Position numbers and translations under genes: made by a program. The notes under the pieces are model-generated. The model saw nothing but the letters and a program-made list of their open reading frames with translations, did no database searches and was not told the DNA's origin. From contig OZ000552.1 in NCBI GenBank assembly GCA_963923955.1, positions 2,294,001 through 2,358,000 of the forward strand: 64,000 nt of DNA, in the 5' to 3' direction. The DNA is from G963923955 sp963923955 (GTDB lineage: Bacteria; Pseudomonadota; Gammaproteobacteria; Eutrophobiales; Eutrophobiaceae). This document shows, in pieces, positions 37,078 to 47,893 of this stretch; the stretch's first letter is position 1, and the number at the start of each line of letters is the position of its first letter.

Positions 37078-37320
37078 ATGAAGATAAAGCTATTTTTTAA
37101 TGTGTTTTTTATAAAGCCGTTTGATGATGTAGATAATCTTATTAAACAAGCCAATAATGTTGGGTTTGCTGTAGCCATGGAAGAAGGCACTTTCAAAGTT
37201 GTGCGTTTTAGTCTATCCGGTTCAACTTATGCTATCGAGATGATGCGGCTAGGTGCAGAAATGTTAAATGAGAGTAAATCAAATAATAAACTAAAAATGC
37301 GTTCTGAAGAGTATCTATAG
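37078..37320 (+). CDS. Small AT-rich protein of unknown function, possible integron cassette gene
   Basis: The 80-residue protein starts at ATG 37078 behind GAGGATAAGACT, a fair ribosome site. Sequence KLFFNVFFIKPFDDVDNLIKQANNVGFAVAM suggests a small alpha/beta fold with no signal peptide. I do not recognise it. Its AT-rich codon use differs sharply from all neighbours and points to recent acquisition. It is flanked by a perfect 10-bp inverted repeat (TGTTAGCTAT upstream, ATAGCTAACA at its stop), as the two attC cores of an integron cassette would be. Confidence 0.6.
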   Translation: MKIKLFFNVFFIKPFDDVDNLIKQANNVGFAVAMEEGTFKVVRFSLSGSTYAIEMMRLGAEMLNESKSNNKLKMRSEEYL

Positions 37321-37345
37321 CTAACAAGGCGGTCAAACCGCTTAC
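37317..37345 (+). other. Candidate truncated attC site downstream of small gene
   Basis: TATAGCTAACAAGGCGGTCA and following bases resemble the left half (R'' and L'') of an attC site, which commonly begins YTAACAA-GGCG-TCAA. The right half with GTTRRRY is missing; the sequence runs into an iorB-like fragment by about 37365. Confidence 0.35.
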
Positions 37346-37364
37346 GCGTTATTCCTTACACTGC

Positions 37365-38359
37365 GTTTTGGCGGCGGCTTTGGGCGGCGCTTTATCAATG
37401 ACTACGCCGTGCAGGCGCTTACCCTGGCGCTACGGCACAAGGGCAAGCCGATCAAGGTGATCTGGTCGCGGGCGGAAGATATGCAGCACGATCACTATCG
37501 GCCGATGACCGCGGCGAAGTACCGCGCCGCCCTGGATGACAAGGGGCGGTTGATCGCCCTGCACACCACCACCGTCGGGGACGGGCCGGTGCGCCGTCAT
37601 TTCAGCGCCAACATCGGCGCGGATAATGTCGACCCGTCCGTGATCGAGGGCCTCACCGAGCAGGGCTATGACATCGCCAACAGGCGCCATGACTATGTCT
37701 ATGAGCACTCGCCGGTGCCGCTGGGATTCTGGCGCTCGGTGGGCAATTCGCACAATGCCTTTTTTCATGAGTGCTTTATCGATGAGGTGGCCGCGGCAAC
37801 CAATACCGACCCCTTAGCGCTGCGCCGGGCCCTGCTCGCCGGCAAGGCGCGTTTTGTCAAGGTGTTGGATACGGCGGCGGCGATGGCGAACTGGCGCGCG
37901 ACGCCTTATACCAACGCGGCCGGGCAGCGCTGTGCGCTGGGCATCGCCCTATACCATGCCTATGAGACCATCACCTGCCAGGTGGCCGAGGTCAGTGTGG
38001 ATGCGGCCGGGCAGCCGCAGGTGCACAAGGTCTGGTGTAGCGTGGATTGCGGCTTTGCCGTCAACCCCAACATCGTCACCATGCAGATAGAGAGCGGCAT
38101 CGTCTATGGCTTATCCGCCGCCTTGCAGGAAGCGGTAACGATTGAACAAGGCCGGGCGCAGAATAGCAACTTCGATGATTACCCCATCCTCACCGCCCGG
38201 CAGATGCCGCAAGTGGCGGTTAGCATCATCAACAGCGGCGCGGCCTTAGGCGGCATTGGCGAGCCCGGCACGCCGCCCATCGCCCCGGCGGTATGCAATG
38301 CGCTTTTTGCGCTCACCGGCAAGCGGCTTCGCTCACTGCCGATAGCTTATATGATGTAG
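37365..38359 (+). pseudogene. C-terminal half of an IorB-like molybdopterin oxidoreductase
   Basis: An open frame of about 330 codons begins mid-protein with RFGGGFGRRFINDYAVQALTLAL. It continues with VIWSRAEDMQHDHYRP, PVPLGFWRSVGNSHNAFFHE, SVDCGFAVNPNIVTMQIESGI and GGIGEPGTPPIAPAVCNALFA to a normal stop. This is the C-terminal molybdopterin half of isoquinoline 1-oxidoreductase beta-type subunits. The N-terminal half and a start signal are absent; a small AT-rich gene occupies that position. It differs clearly from the iorB relic at 24.9-26.2 kb, so it is a separate paralogue. Confidence 0.8.
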
Positions 38360-38403
38360 GTGGAATACGAGCAAACGCAGCCCTATAGCCACAAGCCAAG
38401 GCA

Positions 38404-38437
38404 TAAAAAACCCCCGGATGATTGCTCATCAGGGGTT
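38404..38437 (-). terminator. Rho-independent terminator of the rRNA operon
   Basis: On the minus strand CCCCTGATG, a 6-nt loop AGCAAT, and CATCCGGGGG form a strong stem directly followed by TTTTTT, 12-15 nt after the 5S gene. Confidence 0.88.
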
Positions 38438-38448
38438 AGGTGATAAAG

Positions 38449-38564
38449 CCCTGGCGGTGACCTACTTTCGCATGGGGAAGCCCCACACTATCATCGGCGC
38501 TACGCCGTTTCACTGCCGAGTTCGGAATGGGATCGGGTGGTGCCAACGCGCTATGGCCGCCAGG
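38449..38564 (-). rRNA. rrf: 5S ribosomal RNA
   Basis: The minus strand carries a canonical 5S: it starts CCTGGCGGCCATAGCG, includes CCCATTCCGAACTCGG in the middle and GTAGGTCACCGCCAGGG at the 3' end. The terminal stem CCTGGCGG/CCGCCAGGG closes the molecule. Ends are estimated to within a few bases. Confidence 0.95.
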
Positions 38565-38906
38565 AAATTGGTGTTATAAGGAGTGTCGCAACGAAGGCCA
38601 TTCTTGGATTTAATCTTAAGATCAGCTCCTTAATAAAGCGAAGCCCTCCGGTGTGTCGCCGGAGCGACTCCATCTTCAACATCCGCAAAAAAAGAAAATG
38701 CCTCGCACTGCTGTTTGTTGTCAGCGATCACATACAACACAAAGCATTTAGCAAACCACTTGAGTGTTATATGGTCAAGCCGCACGGGCAATTAGTACTG
38801 GTTAGCTTCATGTGTTACCACACTTCCACACCCAGCCTATCAACCTTGTCGTCTGCAAGGGCCCTTCAGTGAGCTGGCAAGCTCAAGGGAGATCTCATCT
38901 TGAGGG

Positions 38907-38942
<36 letters not shown>

Positions 38943-39128
38943 TCCACACGTAGCTACCCGGCAATGCGATTGGCATCACAACCGGAACACCAGAGGTGCG
39001 TCCACTCCGGTCCTCTCGTACTAGGAGCAGCGCCTCGCAAATCTCCAACGCCCGCGGCAGATAGGGACCGAACTGTCTCACGACGTTCTAAACCCAGCTC
39101 GCGTACCTCTTTAAACGGCGAACAGCCG

Positions 39129-39159
<31 letters not shown>

Positions 39160-39215
39160 AGATGAGCCGACATCGAGGTGCCAAACACTGCCGTCGATAT
39201 GGACTCTTGGGCAGT

Positions 39216-39269
<54 letters not shown>

Positions 39270-39320
39270 GCAGAACCACCGGATCACTAAGACCTGCTTT
39301 CGCACCTGCTCGACTTGTCC

Positions 39321-39355
<35 letters not shown>

Positions 39356-39699
39356 AAAAAGCACGATTTCCGACCGTGCCGAGGGTACCTTCGCGCTCCT
39401 CCGTTACGCTTTGGGAGGAGACCGCCCCAGTCAAACTACCCACCATACACTGTCCCCGACCCGGATCACGGGCCCAGGTTAGAACCTCAAACATACCAGG
39501 CTGGTATTTCAAGGACGGCTCCACGCCAACTGGCGTCGGCGCCTCAAAGCCTCCCAGCTATCCTACACAAGCATGTTCAAAGTCCAGTGTAAAGCTGTAG
39601 TAAAGGTTCACGGGGTCTTTCCGTCTAGCCGCGGGTACACTGCATCTTAACAGCGAGTTCAATTTCGCTGAGTCTCGGGTGGAGACAGTGTGGCCATCG

Positions 39700-39793
<94 letters not shown>

Positions 39794-39827
39794 CAAACGC
39801 TTCGCTTGACGCTAACGTCATCAATTA

Positions 39828-39862
<35 letters not shown>

Positions 39863-40033
39863 GTCCTCTTGCGAGTTTGCAGAGTGCTATGTTTTTAGTA
39901 AACAGTCGCAGCCACCTGGTCACTGCAACCCTTCTCTGCTCCGGCCGCGGTGGGCCTTCACATACCAAGGGCGCACCTTCTCCCGAAGTTACGGTGCTAT
40001 TTTGCCGAGTTCCTTCACCCGAGTTCTCTCAAG

Positions 40034-40072
<39 letters not shown>

Positions 40073-40499
40073 GGGTACGGTCGCTTGCTATCTGATGCTT
40101 AGAGGTTTTTCCTGGAAGCAGGGCATCAATCACTTCGCGCCCTTAAAAGGGCACTCGTCATCACGCCTTGGCATAGGAGGCATCCGGATTTGCCTGGACG
40201 CTCTGCCTACACGCTTAAACCGGGACATCCAACACCCGGCTGACCTAGCCTTCTCCGTCACCCCATCGCAATAACAAGCGGTACAGGAATATTAACCTGT
40301 TGTCCATCGACTACGCCTTTCGGCCTCGCCTTAGGTACCGACTCACCCTGCGCCGATTAGCGTTGCGCAGGAAACCTTGGGCTTTCGGCGTGGGGGTTTT
40401 TCACCCCCATTATCGCTACTCATGTCAGCATTCGCACTTCCGATACCTCCAGCATGCCTCACGACACACCTTCAACGGCTTACGGAACGCTCCTCTACC

Positions 40500-40952
40500 G
40501 TGAACAGAAGACAGAGGACAGAGGACGGAGGACAGTATTTACGACCAGGATTTGTGTAACCCGGTCAGCATTTTGGCAATATTACGATACTCATCGTTCC
40601 ACTCTCGCGAGCAGGATTCTTGAATATATCCAAGATCCAAGGCATAGCGTGACCAGACCCGCATTTCATCGGCCGAGCCAATCGCCATCAATAGAAAACG
40701 GCGAAACTCGGCTTTGGAAACGCTTTGCTTGCCAAAGCCTTCTGCGATGTTTGCACAAATACTCTTGCTTGCGCGTCGCATTTGATCGGCAAGTCCGTTT
40801 ATCTGTTCACGCTGTGGAAATTCAAGCGTCCGGCCATGCACTTCCAAGGATAATTGGTAGGCTTTCCGATATACCGCCAAATCTTCAAAGCTTTTGATAA
40901 CGTGCTTGTTTATAACACTGTCCTTCCGTCTTCTGTAATCTGTCTTCTGTCA
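40500..40952 (-). other. 23S helix-45 intervening sequence containing an ORF
   Basis: About 450 bp separates the sequences that normally flank the helix-45 loop (CCGAAGCTGCGG before it and TAGAGGAGCG after it on the rRNA strand). The ends are opposed heptamer arrays: CAGAAGA, CAGAGGA, CAGAGGA, CGGAGGA at 40505 and complementary units ending at 40950. Together these form a long imperfect stem. It encodes a four-helix-bundle protein on the rRNA strand. Confidence 0.88.
40539..40880 (-). CDS. 23S rRNA intervening-sequence protein (four-helix bundle)
   Basis: The open frame of 113 codons lies inside the helix-45 insertion. LAVYRKAYQLSLEVH, FPQREQINGLADQMRRASKSICANIAEGFGK and EFRRFLLMAIGSADEMRVWSRYALDLGYI match the S23/IVP family (four-helix bundle, pentameric in solved members). 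Homology (IKSFEDLAVYRKAY) begins seven or more residues before the first possible start, a TTG in FEDL; further upstream in frame only GTT, ATA and AAC codons are found. So the start is unclear, or the gene has lost its ATG. Function of the family is unproven. Confidence 0.85.
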   Translation of the reverse strand: MAVYRKAYQLSLEVHGRTLEFPQREQINGLADQMRRASKSICANIAEGFGKQSVSKAEFRRFLLMAIGSADEMRVWSRYALDLGYIQESCSREWNDEYRNIAKMLTGLHKSWS

Positions 40953-41036
40953 CCCGCAGCTTCGGTACACAGCTTAAAGCCCCGTTACATCTTCCGCGCA
41001 GGCCGACTTGACCAGTGAGCTGTTACGCTTTCTTTA

Positions 41037-41074
<38 letters not shown>

Positions 41075-41328
41075 GGCCTTCCCACATCGTTTGCCACTGA
41101 GCTGTGATTTGGGGACCTTAGCTGGCGGTCTGGGCTGTTTCCCTTTCCACGACGGACCTTATCACCCGCCGTGTGTCTCCCGTGATTGCACTTCCCGGTA
41201 TTCGGAGTTTGCCATGGTTTGGTAAGTCGGGATGACCCCCTAGCCATAACAGTGCTCTACCCCCGAGAGTGAGACACGAGGCACTACCTAAATAGCTTTC
41301 GAGGAGAACCAGCTATCTCCGGGCTTGG

Positions 41329-41362
<34 letters not shown>

Positions 41363-41580
41363 CATTTTTCAACATAAGTGGGTTCGGGCCTCCAGTGGGT
41401 GTTACCCCACCTTCACCCTGGCCATGGATAGCTCGCCCGGTTTCGGGTCTACTCCCAGCGACTAAAGTGTCCGAAGACGACGCCCTGTTAAGACTCGGTT
41501 TCCCTACGCCTACGCTATACGCTTAAGCTTGCCACTGAGAAGTAAGTCGCTGACCCATTATACAAAAGGTACGCCATCAG

Positions 41581-41668
41581 TCCGGAAGACAGATGACAGA
41601 GGACTAAAGGACAGAGAAACACTTCTCTTTCTGCCTTGGCAGTCTTCTGTAGTCTGCCTTCTGAACCT
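41581..41668 (-). other. 23S helix-25 intervening sequence
   Basis: About 85 bp replaces the normal helix-25 loop (between GTACAAGCAGT and ACTGATGGCGTACC on the rRNA strand). Arms are again heptamer arrays (GGAAGACAGATGACAGAGGA and the complement of CAGAAGGCAGACTACAGAAG). No protein is encoded. Confidence 0.88.
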
Positions 41669-42047
41669 CTGACTGCTTGTACGCACACGGTTTCAGGTTC
41701 TATTTCACTCCCCTCACCGGGGTTCTTTTCGCCTTTCCCTCACGGTACTGGTTCACTATCGGTCGGCAAGGAGTATTTAGCCTTGGAGGATGGTCCCCCC
41801 ATGTTCAGTCAAGATGTCACGTGTCCCGACCTACTCACATCACATTGGTTAGGCTTTTATATACGAGGCTGTCACTCTCTATGGCCGGACTTTCCAGACC
41901 GTTCTACTAGCCACCCCAGTGCTTTAGGGCTTCTCCCCGTTCGCTCGCCGCTACTGGGGGAATCTCGGTTGATTTCTTTTCCTCCGGGTACTTAGATGTT
42001 TCAGTTCCCCGGGTTCGCCTCCTTACCCTATGAATTCAGATAAGGAT

Positions 42048-42123
42048 ACCCGACCACTTAATTACTTTTGAGCAAAGTTGTGGATTAGATTTGCCTCAAG
42101 ATAAAGTAATTAAGTGGTCGGGT
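42048..42123 (-). other. 23S helix-9 intervening sequence
   Basis: A perfect 21-bp inverted repeat (42048-42068 and 42103-42123, starting ACCCGACCACTTAATTAC) with a 34-nt loop sits where helix 9 normally is a short hairpin. The stem is AT-rich and unrelated to the heptamer arms of the other insertions. It is a likely RNase III target. Confidence 0.85.
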
Positions 42124-42467
42124 GGGTTGCCCCATTCGGAGATCTCCGGATCAAAGCCGGTTTATCGGCTCCCCGAAGCTTATCGCAGATTACCACGTCC
42201 TTCATCGCCTCTTGCCGCCCAGGCATCCGCCGTATGCGCTTGTTTACTTGACCATATAACCTCAAGGGGTCTTAGCTTCATCGGTGTGATTTCAGCCTTC
42301 ACCTGCCGCCGGCCCTTTTGCAAAACCGGGGCTTAGCCTTTGAGATCAATGATACTGACATACAAATATTTGCAGTGCGATTACCCGCAGTTATATTTTT
42401 AGAAAAACACAATATAACCGCTTGCAAGACAATAATTGTCTTGCGGCATTTTCAATTTTTTCCGAAT

Positions 42468-42479
42468 TGTTAAAGAGCT
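42468..42479 (-). promoter_or_regulatory. boxA antitermination site in the tRNA-23S spacer
   Basis: The minus strand reads AGCTCTTTAACA, matching the rrn boxA consensus TGCTCTTTAACA and the leader copy at 44827. It lies about 200 bp upstream of 23S, the usual place for the spacer boxA that recruits NusB-NusE. Confidence 0.75.
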
Positions 42480-42597
42480 TTTCGTTAAGCAAAACGCTGC
42501 CTGACGAACGAGAAGGTGTTTCTCGTAAAACCTTAAGGCTAAAACCGCAGCAGATAAGGTTTTACCAGCAACATCCACGTAACGCTTGATCGATGCC

Positions 42598-42673
42598 TGG
42601 TGGAGCCAGGCGGGATCGAACCGCCGACCTCCTGCTTGCAAGGCAGGCGCTCTCCCGGCTGAGCTATGGCCCC
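42598..42673 (-). tRNA. tRNA-Ala (TGC)
   Basis: A 76-nt cloverleaf with encoded CCA: acceptor GGGGCCA / TGGCTCC, D-arm AGCTCAGCCGGGAGAGC, anticodon loop CTTGCAAG (TGC), T-arm GGTTCGATCCC. It is in its usual place between tRNA-Ile and 23S. Confidence 0.97.
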
Positions 42674-42676
42674 GTT

Positions 42677-42770
42677 CAGAGGACGGAAGACGGAGGACAG
42701 ATTATAAAGGGTGCTGTTTCACAGCACACCTTAAATCACAGTCCTCTGTCTTCTGCCCTCCGTCATCTGA
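42677..42770. repeat. Heptamer-armed inverted repeat between tRNA-Ala and tRNA-Ile
   Basis: The left arm CAGAGGA CGGAAGA CGGAGGA CAG opposes a right arm whose complement reads CAGATGA CGGAGGG CAGAAGA CAGAGGA. The centre contains a second small stem (GTGCTGT TTC ACAGCAC). It fills the entire spacer between the two tRNAs. Confidence 0.8.
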
Positions 42771-42773
42771 CAT

Positions 42774-42850
42774 TGGTGGGTCTGGGAAGACTTGAACTTC
42801 CGACCTCACCCTTATCAGGGGTGCGCTCTGACCGACTGAGCTACAGACCC
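42774..42850 (-). tRNA. tRNA-Ile (GAT)
   Basis: A 77-nt cloverleaf with encoded CCA: acceptor GGGTCTG / CAGACCC, D-arm AGCTCAGTCGGTCAGAGC, anticodon loop CTGATAA (GAT), T-arm GAAGTTCAAGTCTTC. It follows 16S as in standard rRNA operons. Confidence 0.97.
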
Positions 42851-42852
42851 GT

Positions 42853-42934
42853 GCAGAGGACAGAGATCGGAAGACAGAGTACAGAAATGTTGTCTATTCT
42901 TAACCCCACTACCTTTCTGCCTTCTGTCCTCTGA
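42853..42934. repeat. Heptamer-armed inverted repeat between tRNA-Ile and 16S
   Basis: The left arm CAGAGGA CAGAGAT CGGAAGA CAGAGTA CAGAAA opposes a right arm whose complement reads CAGAGGA CAGAAGG CAGAAA. It is the same family as the insertions inside 16S and 23S. Confidence 0.8.
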
Positions 42935-42988
42935 CATCAAGAAATAAGTGTGGGCGCTTGCCGCCGCTAAGTTGCATCACGGTTTTTT

Positions 42989-44643
<1,655 letters not shown>

Positions 44644-44826
44644 AAGGGTTTTAGCCACCTGCAAAGGCAGCCTAAGTCTTGGCCCGATGGATACTGTACT
44701 TGATTGACGATTACATCGACATCATTTAGGCAATGCTTTTAGCCAACTTTCCAGGCCATCGAAAAGCCTGGTGATGCGTCTTCATCGACGTAAAACGCCC
44801 ACACGTATTTCTTGATTTATAAAGAT

Positions 44827-44838
44827 TGTTAAAGAGCG
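44827..44838 (-). promoter_or_regulatory. rrn leader boxA
   Basis: The minus strand reads CGCTCTTTAACA, one base off the boxA consensus, between the promoter and 16S. It matches the spacer boxA at 42468. Confidence 0.8.
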
Positions 44839-44877
44839 CGCAGTCGGCGCAAGGCCGGACTGCTCAAGAGGGCGAGG

Positions 44878-44905
44878 ATTATACGCCCCTTCCGGCCTTC
44901 GTCAA
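44878..44905 (-). promoter_or_regulatory. rRNA operon promoter
   Basis: The minus strand has TTGACG (44905-44900), a 16-bp spacer and a perfect TATAAT (44883-44878), then a GC-rich discriminator (CCTCGCC) as in stringently controlled rrn P1 promoters. An A/T-rich stretch (ATTATTCATCTCAAAAATTA) upstream fits an UP element. A GC hairpin (GCAGTCCGGCC / GGCCGACTGC-like) follows in the leader. Confidence 0.82.
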
Positions 44906-44958
44906 CGTAAAGATGCCCCTAATTTTTGAGATGAATAATCTGCCGTGGAATCAATAGC

Positions 44959-46170
44959 TTATTTTATCGACACGCGGGCAAAGCGGCGTTTGCCGACCTG
45001 AATGAGATACGTCTCGCCGGTCGGCAGGGCCAGCGCCCGATCGGTGGCCTTCTCCCCGTCTATCTTGACCGCCCCCTGCTGGATCAAGCGAAAGGCATCT
45101 GAGGTGCTGGCGGCCAGGCCCGCTTGTTTTAGCGTCAGCCCGAGGCCGAGTGCACCCTCTTTTGATGCCAGCGTGAGCGCCGGCATCTCATCCGGCAGCG
45201 CGCCGTGGCGAAAGCGCCGGGTGAAATCCGCCCCGGCCTTCGCTGCTGCGGCCTGGCCATGAAAACGCGCAGTGATCTCTGTGGCCAGGGCGAATTTCCT
45301 GTCCCGCGGGTTCTCGCCCGCCGCCACCGCCCGCCGGTATTTTTCAATCTCGGCCAAAGACGCAAAGCTCAGCAGTTCATAATAACGCCACATCAGCTCA
45401 TCGGAGATGCTCATTAACTTGCCGAAGATCTCCGGCGGCGCATCGGTGATGCCGATTGAATTGCCCAGCGACTTGGACATCTTTTGCACACCATCCGTGC
45501 CCTCCAGCAGGGGCATGGTCAAGACCACCTGCGGTTCTTGGTCGGCCTGCCTTTGCAGCTCGCGGCCTAACAAAAGGTTGAATTTTTGATCGGTGCCGCC
45601 CAACTCCACATCGGCGCGCAGGGCGACCGAATCATAGCCCTGCATCAGGGGATAGAGAAACTCGTGGATGGCGATCGGCTGTTGCGCGGCATAGCGGCGC
45701 TTGAAGTCATCGCGCTCCAACATGCGCGCAACCGTTGCGCCGGCGGCCAGCTTGATCATGCCGGCCGCACCGAGTGCCTCGCCCCAGGCTGAGTTAAAGC
45801 AGACTTCCGTCTTCTCCGCATCGAGGATCTGGAACACCTGCGCCTTGTAGGTCTCGGCATTGTGAGCGATCTCCTCTCTGCTCAAGGGCGGGCGCGTACT
45901 GTTGCGCCCGGAAGGGTCGCCGATCAGCCCGGTAAAATCCCCGATCAGGAACAGGATATGGTGGCCTAAGTCCTGGAACTGGCGCATCTTGTTCAGCAGC
46001 ACCGTGTGGCCCAGGTGCAAGTCTGGCGCGGTGGGGTCAAAACCGGTCTTCACGCGCAAAGGCGTATTGCGCTTGAGCCTCTGCACCAGCGCCTGCTCCT
46101 CAATAATCTCCTCCGCCCCGCGCCGGATGATCGCCAGCGCCGCGTCATTCTCATTCATTACCCGGCTCAT
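44959..46170 (-). CDS. tyrS: Tyrosyl-tRNA synthetase
   Basis: The 403-residue class I synthetase has a Rossmann core with FDPTAPDLHLGHTVLL (HIGH motif at 52-55), FLIGDFTGLIGDPSGR and KMSKSLGNSI near 232. The C-terminal S4 RNA-binding domain is about 340-400 (AFRLIQQGAVKIDGEKATD). It charges tRNA-Tyr. Residues ELGGTDQKFNLLLGR belong to the TyrRS type found in Pseudomonas-like Gammaproteobacteria. It reads away from nothing but the rRNA promoter, about 50 bp downstream of its stop. Confidence 0.97.
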   Translation of the reverse strand: MSRVMNENDAALAIIRRGAEEIIEEQALVQRLKRNTPLRVKTGFDPTAPDLHLGHTVLLNKMRQFQDLGHHILFLIGDFTGLIGDPSGRNSTRPPLSREEIAHNAETYKAQVFQILDAEKTEVCFNSAWGEALGAAGMIKLAAGATVARMLERDDFKRRYAAQQPIAIHEFLYPLMQGYDSVALRADVELGGTDQKFNLLLGRELQRQADQEPQVVLTMPLLEGTDGVQKMSKSLGNSIGITDAPPEIFGKLMSISDELMWRYYELLSFASLAEIEKYRRAVAAGENPRDRKFALATEITARFHGQAAAAKAGADFTRRFRHGALPDEMPALTLASKEGALGLGLTLKQAGLAASTSDAFRLIQQGAVKIDGEKATDRALALPTGETYLIQVGKRRFARVSIK

Positions 46171-46230
46171 TAGCTTCGCTCCCGCCCCGATAAAATGGCC
46201 TTAGCTTAGCATAAGGGGAATCATGGGAAT

Positions 46231-46677
46231 TTATTTAGCCACAACCTTATCTTCAAGCCTGCCCAGGAGGCTAAGAAACTGCCGACGCTGCTTGTCGGTG
46301 AAGGTGGACAGCATCTCTTCCTCAAGCGCCTGCGCCCGCGGTACGATTTGTTCATAGATCGACAGGCCCCTTTTGTTCAGCGCCAGCACAACCCTTCGCC
46401 GGTCGTGCGCATCCGTTCTTCGTGAGAGCAGGTTTTGCTTCAACAGCCCGCTGAGCGTGCGCGTCATCTGCACCTGATTCATATCCAGCAGCCTGGCCAA
46501 TTCCTTGGCGGATAAAGGGGCATAGTTGGCCAGGGCAGCAATGCAACGCCACTCAAGCGCAGATAGACCAAAGCGCTCGGAATAATAGCCTTCAAGCTCA
46601 TAGCCCACCTCCTGAGAAATGCGCCAGAGCCGAAAGACGGTCCAGTCCTCGATGTTGAAATGCTTAGCCGCAGGCAT
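46231..46677 (-). CDS. MarR-family transcriptional regulator
   Basis: The 148-residue winged-helix protein has LSALEWRCIAALANYAPLSAKELARLLDMNQVQMTRTLSGLLKQNLLSRR (helix-turn-helix) and the wing DAHDRRRVVLALNKRG. It is flanked by dimerisation helices, the MarR layout. It is divergent from anmK with about 80 bp between starts, so it may control itself or anmK. The ligand is unknown. Confidence 0.92.
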   Translation of the reverse strand: MPAAKHFNIEDWTVFRLWRISQEVGYELEGYYSERFGLSALEWRCIAALANYAPLSAKELARLLDMNQVQMTRTLSGLLKQNLLSRRTDAHDRRRVVLALNKRGLSIYEQIVPRAQALEEEMLSTFTDKQRRQFLSLLGRLEDKVVAK

Positions 46678-46757
46678 CGCGGGAAGGTCTTGGTGCTTTT
46701 TATATCAGGTCAAAGATGTTAATCTTAACATACGAGCATTCATTATTGAGTAAGCCT

Positions 46758-47876
46758 ATGCCGGAGAATAACAATCTGTTTATCGGCCTGATGTCCGGCA
46801 CCAGCATGGATGCCGTCGATGCCGCCTTGGTGGAGATCACTCACGATGCTTTAGATGTGATCGATTATCATCAATATCCGCTTCCCCGCTCGGTACAGGA
46901 AACACTTAAGAATATAAACGGCGCTGCGTCTTTACATGAGATCAGTGCGCTGGATCTTACGCTCGCTGAGCTATTTGCGGACGCTGTGCAGCAGCTGCTA
47001 TCCCGCTCCGGCAGGCGGGCGGATGAAATCCGTGCCATCGGCAGTCATGGACAGACGATCCTGCATTTACCTGAAGAAGAAAAACCCAGAACCGTGCAGA
47101 TCGCTGATGCGAACATTATTGCCTATCAGACCGGGATCACTACCGTGGCCGACTTTCGCCGCATGGACCTGGCCGCCGGCGGGCAGGGCGCGCCTCTGGC
47201 CTGCGCATTTCACGCCTGGTATTTTCGCGACCCGAAAGTCAATCGCGTTATCTTAAACATCGGCGGGATGGCCAATGTTACGCTGTTGCCGGCGGATCCG
47301 GACCGGGCAGTGACGGGCTTTGACACCGGCCCGGGCAATGCGCTGCTGGATGAGTGGACACAAAGACACTTGCGGGAGGATTATGATAAAGACGGCGCAT
47401 GGGCGCTATCCGGCAAGGTGAACAAAGACTTGTTGGGCCTCCTGCTTCCCTGTCAATATTTCAATTCCCCGCCGCCCAAGAGCACCGGAAAGGATGATTT
47501 CAATCTAGTCTGGCTGGAAAAAAACATGGCCGCCCTGGCGCAAGCGATTGCGCCCGTTAATGTGCAGGCAAGCCTGCTGGAATTGACCGCGCTCACCATC
47601 AGCGCGGCGATAGAGCGCTTTGCCAAGGACGCAGAAGAAGTGCTGGTCTGTGGCGGGGGGATTCACAACACCGCACTGATGAGACGCTTGGATGATCTCT
47701 TGCCCGGAGCGGCGCTCAACTCAACCGCCAAATATGGGCTTGACCCGGATGCCGTAGAGGCCGTCAGCTTTGCCTGGCTTGCGAGACAACGCCTGGATAA
47801 GAACCCGGCCAACCTGCCGGCCGTAACAGGTGCTCGGCAGGCCGTGGTCCTGGGCGCGGTTTATCAAGCGTCTTGA
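46758..47876 (+). CDS. anmK: Anhydro-N-acetylmuramic acid kinase
   Basis: From ATG 46758 (GAGTAAG ahead) the enzyme has 372 residues. It has GLMSGTSMDAVDAALVE (phosphate-1), IGSHGQTILHLP, GGQGAPLACAFHAWYF, LNIGGMANVTLLP, GFDTGPGNALLDEW and EVLVCGGGIHNTALM. It opens and phosphorylates 1,6-anhydro-MurNAc in peptidoglycan recycling. ATG 46716 would add 14 residues not usual for the family. In Pseudomonas-like genomes anmK lies next to erpA and tyrS; here a glycan locus has come between anmK and erpA. Confidence 0.95.
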   Translation: MPENNNLFIGLMSGTSMDAVDAALVEITHDALDVIDYHQYPLPRSVQETLKNINGAASLHEISALDLTLAELFADAVQQLLSRSGRRADEIRAIGSHGQTILHLPEEEKPRTVQIADANIIAYQTGITTVADFRRMDLAAGGQGAPLACAFHAWYFRDPKVNRVILNIGGMANVTLLPADPDRAVTGFDTGPGNALLDEWTQRHLREDYDKDGAWALSGKVNKDLLGLLLPCQYFNSPPPKSTGKDDFNLVWLEKNMAALAQAIAPVNVQASLLELTALTISAAIERFAKDAEEVLVCGGGIHNTALMRRLDDLLPGAALNSTAKYGLDPDAVEAVSFAWLARQRLDKNPANLPAVTGARQAVVLGAVYQAS

Positions 47877-47893
47877 CGAAGCCCACGCCTCAC

